From assembly GCA_016840515.1 (NCBI GenBank), contig JAEOSF010000018.1:1-60719 (forward strand): a stretch of DNA of 60,719 bases, given 5' to 3'. Position numbers and translations under genes: made by a program. Positions 51,817-59,144 of this stretch are shown here, in pieces (position 1 is the first letter of the stretch; every line of letters starts with the position of its first letter). This DNA comes from Candidatus Borrarchaeum yapensis (lineage in GTDB: Archaea > Asgardarchaeota > Sifarchaeia > Borrarchaeales > Borrarchaeaceae). The notes beneath the pieces are model-generated. The model did no database searches. It saw only the letters and a list, made by a program, of their open reading frames with translations, and was not told the origin of the DNA.

Positions 51817-53103
51817 ATATCAGATTTAACACTTAGATTTCTCGGCGGTTGTCGAACTATCGGTGGTTCAGGTGTACTAGTCGAGAACGATGATAATAGA
51901 GGCGCTCTTTTAGATTATGGTGTATACCTCTTTCAGAATGGTAGACGACGTCCCAGTTTTCCAGAACATGTATCACCAAAAAGTCTTGATGTAGTTCTTC
52001 TGTCGCACGCGCATATTGATCATTCTGGTGGTCTCCCTATCTTTTACTCAACAGGAGCACCACCCTTATTTGCCACAAGTGCGACTCTAGCATTAACAGA
52101 ACTTTTAATTCAAGATATGCTCCGTATCTCAGGAAAATATCTCCCCTTTGAAGTTCATGAACTTGGTCGTATGATGCATTATGCAACATCACTCGACTAC
52201 GACAAATGGATGAAGGCTAATTCATTTCGTTTCAAGCTATTGAACGCTGGACATATACCTGGCAGTTCTTTTGTTCTTTTAGAATGTAATGGCAAACGAA
52301 TTCTGTATACAGGCGACTTCAACGATTTAGATACTGCACTTTTAACTGGTGCATCTCTGTTTGAGGAAGAAATTGACGCAGTAATTATTGAAAGTACTTA
52401 TTCACAAAAACTTCGCTCTGATCGACAGAAAATAGAGCTGGAGTTAATTAAGGCGACCGAAAATATTTTAGAAGAGAACGGAACGATATGTATCCCTGCT
52501 TTTTCTGTGGGGCGTAGCCAAGAGATCATGTGCATACTTACAAAACATGCAGTTGATGCATATATGATAGTAGATGGTATGGCACGTGCTGCAAATCAAA
52601 TTATCACAGCAAATCCAGAATCTATTAGAGATTATAATCTTTTTCTAGATGCCTTGAAAAAGATCCATAGCGTCAGAAATAAAAAAGATCGAGATCATGC
52701 GCTTTCTAAAGATGTACCAAGTGTAATTATCGCACCAGCTGGAATGTTAACAGGCGGTTCAGTTAAATATTATATCAAGAAACTCTATGATGATCCTAGT
52801 AATGGCCTATTTTTCGTTAGCTTTCAGGTCGAAGGAACACCTGGTGCAAGGATATTAGAAACAGGACAATTCCAATATAAGAAGAAAGTTGTTGACATTG
52901 AAGCACAAATTAAACATTTTCAATTATCTTCACATGCCGATCGAACCGGTCTTCTTGAATTATTGGAAAATATTCAAGGATCTCCAAAAGTCTTTTGCAT
53001 GCATGGCGATAATGATGCTTGTACCCTTTTTGCGCAGGAAATTGAAGAAAGTTTAGGCTTTGATGCTATTGCTCCTAATGTTGATGAGAGCTTTAAGATT
53101 TGA
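51817..53103 (+). CDS. MBL-fold beta-CASP nuclease (archaeal CPSF2-like), ATA start
   Basis: A 428-residue metallo-beta-lactamase/beta-CASP protein of the archaeal CPSF/RNase J group, which cleaves or trims RNA. Motifs are HAHIDH (H64, H66, D68, H69), AGHIPGSS (about 147), TGDF (about 168), the beta-CASP motif ESTY (about 191), FSVGRSQE (about 229), SSHADRTG (about 372) and CMHGD (about 394). It lacks the N-terminal KH domains of aCPSF1. The reading frame opens after a stop at 51799-51801 and has no ATG, GTG or TTG before codon 101. GGAGGT (51805-51810) lies six bases before ATA at 51817, which is the likely start or a mutated ATG. Confidence 0.85.
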   Translation: MSDLTLRFLGGCRTIGGSGVLVENDDNRGALLDYGVYLFQNGRRRPSFPEHVSPKSLDVVLLSHAHIDHSGGLPIFYSTGAPPLFATSATLALTELLIQDMLRISGKYLPFEVHELGRMMHYATSLDYDKWMKANSFRFKLLNAGHIPGSSFVLLECNGKRILYTGDFNDLDTALLTGASLFEEEIDAVIIESTYSQKLRSDRQKIELELIKATENILEENGTICIPAFSVGRSQEIMCILTKHAVDAYMIVDGMARAANQIITANPESIRDYNLFLDALKKIHSVRNKKDRDHALSKDVPSVIIAPAGMLTGGSVKYYIKKLYDDPSNGLFFVSFQVEGTPGARILETGQFQYKKKVVDIEAQIKHFQLSSHADRTGLLELLENIQGSPKVFCMHGDNDACTLFAQEIEESLGFDAIAPNVDESFKI

Positions 53104-53232
53104 TATTATAGTCATATTAATTTCTATTTTCTGATTTTTGAATGTGGGTGTTTATAGTCCTAAATCAATCATAGAATAAAAGGGAAAAAACCTATTCAAA
53201 GTAACTACTCAAAGTTGACGGGAAGACTTACC

Positions 53233-54117
53233 ATGCGAAGGGACAAGGAAGAATTCAAAAAGTGGATTAGTGAAGAAATTAAAAGATTTACACGAGAAGA
53301 CCCTGATAATCGTTTAAAACTGGACGGGTCGTTTATTTTTGAAGAACCATTAGTCGGTTTTGTAGCTGGCAACGATCCGATCTTCTACCAATTGAAAGAA
53401 GTAATTGGAGACTTCCATCTTACGCCTTATGAAGCAATGTCCAAAATTGTGGAGAACAGAGAAATTTCAGTGCTCGAAGAAGAAATTGGAGTTGTCTCTT
53501 ATATTCTTCCGATTTCTAAAAAAACACGAGAAGAAAACGCTAAAATGAAATCAATGCCGGGTGAAAGATGGGCTCATACTCGCTTATTTGGTGAACAATT
53601 TAACAAGAAACTTCAAAGACATTTGGTGTCATTACTAGAAAAAGAAGGATATTTTGCTGTTGCTCCCCAACAAGAAGGAGAACTTTTTGAAACAAAAAGA
53701 GATGACAATGTCGGTTATGCTTCTACATGGTCTCAACGTCATATCGCTTTCGCTGCAGACCTAGGTACCTTCGGTCTATCTGATGGTTTGATCACGAAAG
53801 CTGGTAAGGCTCATAGATGTGGCAGCGTTGTTGTTAATCAACCATTGGATTCTCCGCAGAGACGCGAAATTAATGAAACAAACATACACTGGGATTGTTT
53901 GTATTACCAAAATAAAGGTTGCCTGCAATGTGTCTATCGCTGTCCCATCGGTGCAATTTCTGAAGAATTAGGACACGACAAAGACTTATGTTTTGAGTAT
54001 GCTGTAAAAAAATCTGCTGAATTTGTTAAAGAGAACTACAAGATCGATATTTATGGATGTGGGCTGTGCCAAACAGATGTCCCATGTGAGGAAGAGAGTC
54101 CTGTCAAAGAAGAATAG
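53233..54117 (+). CDS. QueG-like iron-sulfur protein
   Basis: A 294-residue protein related to the epoxyqueuosine reductase/QueG and reductive-dehalogenase-like group. The central SQRHIAFAADLGTFGLSDGL segment (about 180-199) and the iron-sulfur motifs GCLQCVYRCPIGAIS and YGCGLCQTDVPCE near the end are visible. QueG binds cobalamin and two 4Fe-4S clusters. Here the N-terminal half differs from true QueG, so the substrate may be another electron acceptor. The ATG follows GGGAAG; a TTG at 53215 is less likely. It follows the beta-CASP gene. Confidence 0.8.
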   Translation: MRRDKEEFKKWISEEIKRFTREDPDNRLKLDGSFIFEEPLVGFVAGNDPIFYQLKEVIGDFHLTPYEAMSKIVENREISVLEEEIGVVSYILPISKKTREENAKMKSMPGERWAHTRLFGEQFNKKLQRHLVSLLEKEGYFAVAPQQEGELFETKRDDNVGYASTWSQRHIAFAADLGTFGLSDGLITKAGKAHRCGSVVVNQPLDSPQRREINETNIHWDCLYYQNKGCLQCVYRCPIGAISEELGHDKDLCFEYAVKKSAEFVKENYKIDIYGCGLCQTDVPCEEESPVKEE

Positions 54118-54249
54118 TGGAGACTCGCTCTTTCTTTCCAATCTGCACAGCTTTCCAAAATTTTTGAATAAGTTATTTTTATAAGTAATTACAATAGTGA
54201 ATTCCATTCATTCATTTTGAAACAATCATATTATAATTGAGGCGATAAA

Positions 54250-55056
54250 ATGTCTGAACGTATTAAAGATTGGCGAATTAAGAACTGGGTTTTTGATGCC
54301 AGCAAACCTTTCGATTTAACAGGTAAAGCCATAATTGTTACTGGCGCAGGTTCTGGCATTGGACGAGCTATCACTCTTGGTATTGATGCAATGGGTGGTA
54401 ATGTCGTCTTAGCAGATATTGTCGAAGAAGGAATGGAAGAAGTCGTAAAAGAACTCAAGAATGACTATTTAACACTTAAAGTCGATGTAACTAGTGAGGC
54501 CGATGTAAAAAATATGGTCGAACAAACGTTATCAACTTTTAATAAGATAGATGGTTGTTTTAACGCACCTGCAATTAACTTTAGACTTCCTTTCCTTGAG
54601 CTAAGTGCGGATCAATGGACGAAAGTATGGAATGTTAACATTGGAGGAGTTTGCCTGTGTGCTAGAGAAGTTGGAAAAGTGATGGTAAAACAAAAGTACG
54701 GAAGCATGGTCAACATTGCTTCATTTAGAGGATTAGTGGGTGCCAAAGAAGGACGGCAATCCATTTATTCTGCGAGCAAGGGAGCTGTTGTAATACTTAC
54801 AAAATGCTTAGCCGCCGAATGGGGCGAGTTTAACGTACGAGTTAATGCTATAGCACCTGGCATGACTAAGACACCACTCGTCACGCAGATTCTTAAAGAT
54901 GACGATTGGTATAACGAACTGGCTTCTATGCACGTACTAAATCGATTTGCTGAGCCAGAGGAGATGGTAGGTGCTGCAATCTTTTTAGTTAGTGATGCAT
55001 CTACTTTTATAACCGGTACGACTATCCTTGTGGACGGCGGACTCACAGCTGTTTAA
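54250..55056 (+). CDS. Short-chain dehydrogenase/reductase
   Basis: A 268-residue SDR using NAD(P). The cofactor motif TGAGSGIGRA is at about residues 31-40. The usual NNAG is changed to NAPA (about 109-112). The catalytic YxxxK is YSASKGAV (Y173, K177). The protein ends ITGTTILVDGG, typical of FabG-like enzymes. An N-terminal 20-residue extension precedes the Rossmann fold. The substrate cannot be told. It stands alone, with T-rich tracts after it. Confidence 0.9.
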   Translation: MSERIKDWRIKNWVFDASKPFDLTGKAIIVTGAGSGIGRAITLGIDAMGGNVVLADIVEEGMEEVVKELKNDYLTLKVDVTSEADVKNMVEQTLSTFNKIDGCFNAPAINFRLPFLELSADQWTKVWNVNIGGVCLCAREVGKVMVKQKYGSMVNIASFRGLVGAKEGRQSIYSASKGAVVILTKCLAAEWGEFNVRVNAIAPGMTKTPLVTQILKDDDWYNELASMHVLNRFAEPEEMVGAAIFLVSDASTFITGTTILVDGGLTAV

Positions 55057-55076
55057 GTCAGTAGTTATACAATCAC

Positions 55077-55114
55077 TTTTTCATTTTTTTATCTCTTTTT
55101 TTCCTATTTTCTTC
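55077..55114 (+). terminator. T-rich terminator after SDR
   Basis: Several T-runs (4 to 7 Ts), starting about 20 bases after the SDR stop, with no ORF nearby; typical archaeal T-tract. Confidence 0.5.
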
Positions 55115-55260
55115 TAAAGTCTTTATTCGTTATCACAAAACTTGTTATGTGTGTCTATACTCAACTTATGGTCAAGATTTGTTGATCATTACATTCTTAA
55201 ACAACAGAACACCACTTATCGTTACATTTCTATTCAAACTATTATTGGAGCGATTGAAAC

Positions 55261-56997
55261 ATGGTGATGTTATCAGGAGCTAAAGCATTAGCCGAATCTC
55301 TGCGCCGAGAAAATGTAAAACATCTATTTGGTATTACTGGCGGCGCGATTATGAATTTGATGCATAAATTATGGGAATATAGTGAAGCCGAAGAGATAAG
55401 GATGATAACTTGCAGACATGAGCAATGTGCTGCTCATGCAGCAGAAGGCTATGCAGTTGCCAGCGGTGATGTCGGAGTATGCTTTGCTACATCAGGCCCA
55501 GGTGCTACTAATTTAGTAACGGGCATTGCGGATGCGTTTCTTGACTCACGACCTATCGTTGCGATTACTGGTCAAGTACCTACCAGCTTGGTTGGAAACG
55601 ATGCCTTTCAAGAAGCCGATATTATTGGATCAACTATGCCAATTACTAAAGCTAATTTTCAATTTCATAGAGTTAAAGATATTCCACTGCTTACTAAGAT
55701 GGCTTTCAAAATAGCGAAAACAGGACGTCCAGGACCAGTTCTTTTAGACTTTCCTAAAAACGTGCAAATCGGTGAAGAACATGTTGAATTCCCTGATGGT
55801 GAGATTGAAATCCCTGGCTACAATCCTACGTTAAAAGGACACCCACGCCAAATCAAACGGATCGCCAAGGTTTTGAAAAAAGCTGAACGTCCTATTATGA
55901 TAGCTGGCGGTGGAACGATATCAGCTATGGCAAACAATGAAGTCTTAGAATTAGCAGAAATGTTAGGTATTCCTATCATAAATACGTTAATGGGAAAGGG
56001 AATCATCCCAGAGACGCATCATTTGTCATTAGGGATGGCTGGGATGCATGGACACATGTGCGCAAATAGTGTTATGAATCAGGCTGATCTACTCTTTGCC
56101 GTAGGTATGCGTTTTTCTGATCGAATAACGGGGAAACTCGAACATTTCGCGCGAGAGGCAACGATAATCCATTTAGATATTGACTCGGCAGAAATTGGAA
56201 AAAACGTTGGAGTACATTATCCTATCGTTGGAGACGCAAGAATTGTGCTCCGTCAAATTATTGAAGAATTAAAGAAACAAGAAGTAACTAAACCGAATGG
56301 CTGGATGCAGAAAATTAAGCAACTCAAAGAAAAATGTCAATGCAATATACCACTAACCGATATTCAACCTATCAAGCCGCAACAAGTCATGAGGATCTTG
56401 AGGGAACATATTGACAGCAAGACGATTGTGACAACGGGCGTTGGAAGAAATCAGATGTGGGCAGCTCATTATCTGCGTGTATATGGACCAAGAAAATTTG
56501 TAACCTCAGGTGGACTTGGTACAATGGGCTTTGGATTCCCCGCAGCTATCGGAGCGAAAGTAGCAAAACCAGATCATTGGGTAGTTGATGTTGATGGTGA
56601 TGGTTCATTCTTGATGACACAGCAGGAACTTGCTGCAAGTGTAATAGAGGACATTCCAGTAACGGTGATAATACTAAATGACCAAGCATTGGGCATGGTG
56701 AGGCAGTGGCAAAATCTGTTTTTCGAAGAACGTTACGCTGTAACAGATCTCGGTCCCAAGGACTTTAAGAAAAGAGTACCTGACTTTGCAAAACTGGCAG
56801 AAGCGTTCGGAGCAAATGGAATTTTGGTAGAGCGTGTTTCAGAGATCGGACCTGCAATTAAAGAAGCTAAAGATTCTGATGTGACAACTGTGATCGATGT
56901 ACAAATCGACCGAAGTGAGAACATTTATCCACATATGCCATCAGGCGCAAAACTAGAAGAAATAATACCATGTCCATCATGGATGGAGGCGGAATGA
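55261..56997 (+). CDS. ilvB: Acetolactate synthase large subunit
   Basis: A 578-residue thiamine-diphosphate enzyme that condenses pyruvate to acetolactate (or with 2-oxobutyrate), the first step in branched-chain amino acid synthesis. The catalytic Glu in CRHEQCAAHAAEGYA (about 52-66), the FAD/PYR domain and the TPP motif GDGSFLMTQQELAAS (about 446-460) are visible. NDQALGMVRQWQ follows. Full length. ilvH starts one base after its stop, so they are translated together. No ilvC is in the window. Confidence 0.95.
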   Translation: MVMLSGAKALAESLRRENVKHLFGITGGAIMNLMHKLWEYSEAEEIRMITCRHEQCAAHAAEGYAVASGDVGVCFATSGPGATNLVTGIADAFLDSRPIVAITGQVPTSLVGNDAFQEADIIGSTMPITKANFQFHRVKDIPLLTKMAFKIAKTGRPGPVLLDFPKNVQIGEEHVEFPDGEIEIPGYNPTLKGHPRQIKRIAKVLKKAERPIMIAGGGTISAMANNEVLELAEMLGIPIINTLMGKGIIPETHHLSLGMAGMHGHMCANSVMNQADLLFAVGMRFSDRITGKLEHFAREATIIHLDIDSAEIGKNVGVHYPIVGDARIVLRQIIEELKKQEVTKPNGWMQKIKQLKEKCQCNIPLTDIQPIKPQQVMRILREHIDSKTIVTTGVGRNQMWAAHYLRVYGPRKFVTSGGLGTMGFGFPAAIGAKVAKPDHWVVDVDGDGSFLMTQQELAASVIEDIPVTVIILNDQALGMVRQWQNLFFEERYAVTDLGPKDFKKRVPDFAKLAEAFGANGILVERVSEIGPAIKEAKDSDVTTVIDVQIDRSENIYPHMPSGAKLEEIIPCPSWMEAE

Positions 56998-56998
56998 T

Positions 56999-57571
56999 AT
57001 GGCGCGTATAAATTCTGGGAACGGCAAAGAAGCCGGAACAGTGGGCTCTCATATTATAACATTTCTGGTAGAAGACAGACCTGGAGTGTTTGCTAAAGTT
57101 ACTGGCTTGATCAGACGTAGAAATTTTAACATTGCGAAGATTACTGTGGGCCCAACACACATTGAGAAAGTTACTCGAATGACCTTTCTTATCAAGGCGG
57201 ATGAAGCAACTCTTGAACAGGTCGTGAAGCAACTAAATAAGATGGTTGAAGTCTTACGTATTACTGAACTTAAGCCAAAAGATTGTGTGATCCGCGAACT
57301 CGCTTTAATAAAAATCAACACGAGTGATCAACAGGAACGAAATGAAGCTATGCAATTTTCTAATATTTTTCGAGGAAATATATTGGATTTAAGTCCGACT
57401 TCTTTAACAGTTGAAATAACAGGTGACAGTCAAAAAATTGATGCGTTCTTAGAACTTACAAAAAGGTTTGGTATTATAGAAGTCGCTCGTACAGGCGTAA
57501 CTGCTTTAGCAAGAGGTTCTGATCCACGTCCTCGAGGTGTGGATCTTATGAAGTTGTTAGAATACGAATAA
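56999..57571 (+). CDS. ilvH: Acetolactate synthase small (regulatory) subunit
   Basis: A 190-residue regulatory subunit. An N-terminal ACT domain (about 15-90; ITFLVEDRPGVFAKVTGLI, where valine feedback binding normally occurs) is followed by the ALS_ss C-terminal domain (about 95-180, ending FGIIEVARTGVTALARG). The ATG lies one base after the ilvB stop. Regular length for archaeal/bacterial IlvH/IlvN. It probably enhances activity and mediates valine inhibition. Confidence 0.95.
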   Translation: MARINSGNGKEAGTVGSHIITFLVEDRPGVFAKVTGLIRRRNFNIAKITVGPTHIEKVTRMTFLIKADEATLEQVVKQLNKMVEVLRITELKPKDCVIRELALIKINTSDQQERNEAMQFSNIFRGNILDLSPTSLTVEITGDSQKIDAFLELTKRFGIIEVARTGVTALARGSDPRPRGVDLMKLLEYE

Positions 57572-57697
57572 ATTAAATATTTGAGCATAAAAGAGATCAA
57601 TTTATAAAAACGTATCTCTTAGCAAAGAATTGAGGCTAGGTAATTTCGTTCATTCATTTATTTATTTCAAAATATGTAAACCAATTGACTTAGAGTA

Positions 57698-57716
57698 TTT
57701 TAACAATATATAAATA
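57698..57716 (+). promoter_or_regulatory. TATA-like promoter of the 55-residue protein
   Basis: AATATATAAATAC-type box about 50 bases upstream of the ATG at 57765, predicting a start near 57735 and a short leader with the CGGAGGGA ribosome site at 57751-57758. Confidence 0.45.
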
Positions 57717-57764
57717 CTAAAAACACAAACACTGTTTAGATAGTCAAAATACGGAGGGATGTCT

Positions 57765-57932
57765 ATGGGAATTTCTACCAAGATACTGGGGGTTATTTTT
57801 TTAATACTAGGAGTACTCTTTGCGTTGTTCTCAGTTTTTAATGTTGTGGTTTATGGATATGTAGATCCTGAACTAGTTGCTCCTGTTGTTATTTGTATAC
57901 CTATTGGAATTATTTGTGTTTGGAAGGGATGA
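57765..57932 (+). CDS. 55-residue two-span membrane protein
   Basis: A short reading frame with clear expression signals. A GGAGGGA site lies six bases upstream of the ATG (a second ATG two codons earlier is too close), and a TATA-like box is about 60 bases upstream. Two hydrophobic segments occur: about residues 6-29 (ILGVIFLILGVLFALFSVF) and 38-52 (VAPVVICIPIGIICVW), separated by YGYVDPEL. A hairpin terminator begins 42 bases after the stop. No family is known. Confidence 0.7.
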   Translation: MGISTKILGVIFLILGVLFALFSVFNVVVYGYVDPELVAPVVICIPIGIICVWKG

Positions 57933-58420
57933 TGAAGGTTTTGGAGAAACAAATACAATATTGTAAATATTAAGAGAATTGATCTGCTTTTGAAAAAGCA
58001 GCATAATTCTCGCATATCCCTTTTTATATATACAAGAAATCTACAGTCAAGCTTAATTATTAAGAAGATATTATCCTTTTTATACAACCGTCAAAAAAAT
58101 CATTTCTATTTTTATGCTCAACGTAATTAAAACAAAAAAAGGGGACATATTATGATACTTCGTGTTTATCTTTTGATATCATCCTAATTATAAGACCAAT
58201 TTATCCCTATAATCGGTAGAATTATTAACCACAGTACTTCGCGCTCACCCCTTCTTTCTGCATCTTTGTATAGCCAAACTGCAATTAAAATAGCGCAGTT
58301 AAAGTTATTAGACATTACCAAATCTGATTTTTAAAACACGAATCTAGAAAAAAATATATATACGACTACTACCAGAACATGTGTATATCCCGAGTAATAT
58401 ACCGCTAGGGAGAGGGTTTT
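57933..58420. other. Intergenic region
   Basis: 488 bases between the small membrane protein and the secreted protein. It holds the hairpin terminator and a TATA-like AAATATATATACG near 58350-58362, predicting a start near 58382. An 11-codon ORF at 58152 after GGGGAC was noted but not accepted. Confidence 0.45.
57974..58026 (+). terminator. Hairpin terminator after the small membrane protein
   Basis: GAGAATT (57974-57980) pairs with AATTCTC (58005-58011). Inside, CTGCTTT (57984-57990) pairs with AAAGCAG (57995-58001) with a 3x3 internal loop and TGAA-type tip. Five to six Ts follow about 10 bases later. It looks like an intrinsic-type terminator. Confidence 0.6.
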
Positions 58421-58885
58421 TTGAAAAAAGTCTTAGCCGTCATTATGGTATTTTTCTTCATGACATGCAGCGCAACAATCGCTATCGCTCAAACACATAG
58501 TATACCTTACTGGGATAGTGATTTCTTTGTCGCAGGAGATTATGAATACTACGCTTTCGAGTTTCAAGAGGGGACGACCTACAGAATCATATTAAAGGTT
58601 CCAAGCGATTCTGACTTTGATTTATACCTCTACGACAAGAATTTCCACCTTCTTGAAGAAAGAGACAGCAGCCAGGAAGGCTTCGATGAAAGAATTAGTT
58701 ATACTGCGGAGTATACGGGTATACACTGGGTTCTTGTGGATTGCTATTCAGGATGGGGAACCTATGAATTAACGGTCGAGGAACACACAGGTTCTTGTTT
58801 AGGCACACTCTTAGTTGCTATATTTTCGATAACCGCTTGTGTTTCATACAGCGCAGTACATTCTCGGAGAAAAAAGAATACATAA
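58421..58885 (+). CDS. Secreted/anchored PPC-like beta-domain protein
   Basis: A 154-residue protein with an N-terminal signal peptide (KKVLAVIMVFFFMTCSATIAIA, likely cut near residue 23) and a beta-sandwich domain. Its YAFEFQEGTTYRIILKVPSD, FDLYLYD and GIHWVLVDCYSGWGTYELTVE stretches resemble the bacterial pre-peptidase C-terminal (PPC) domain. A C-terminal span (LGTLLVAIFSITACVSYSAV) and basic tail follow, so it is probably anchored facing outside. The TTG start follows a GGGAGAGGG site. A T-run follows the stop. Function may be binding or cell-surface support. Confidence 0.78.
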   Translation: MKKVLAVIMVFFFMTCSATIAIAQTHSIPYWDSDFFVAGDYEYYAFEFQEGTTYRIILKVPSDSDFDLYLYDKNFHLLEERDSSQEGFDERISYTAEYTGIHWVLVDCYSGWGTYELTVEEHTGSCLGTLLVAIFSITACVSYSAVHSRRKKNT

Positions 58886-58890
58886 CTCCC

Positions 58891-58901
58891 TTTTTTTTTT
58901 T
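58891..58901 (+). terminator. Poly-T terminator
   Basis: Eleven consecutive Ts directly after the stop of the PPC-like gene, upstream of a convergent gene. Confidence 0.5.
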
Positions 58902-59144
58902 CATGTTTTCCTCAGTTTAATCATTTCTTATAAGTTTCTTTTAAAAGAACAAAAAAGACTTCTATAATCTAAAATAACGTCTAACAATTGCTAGGATGAC
59001 ATTTTTATAAGTAAAACTCAGGTTTGAAAAAAGAGGAGAGGGTTAAGAATATTTCTTTAGAGTTTTAGCGTACTAATCCATTCACCTATAAGCGACCAAA
59101 GAATAACTATTGGATGCAGCTTCTGAACATTCACAGGCATATAT

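Noticed and set aside
58152..58187. 11-codon ORF after GGGGAC before the secreted protein gene
   Set aside because: Too short and far from the next gene to support; listed only as a note.
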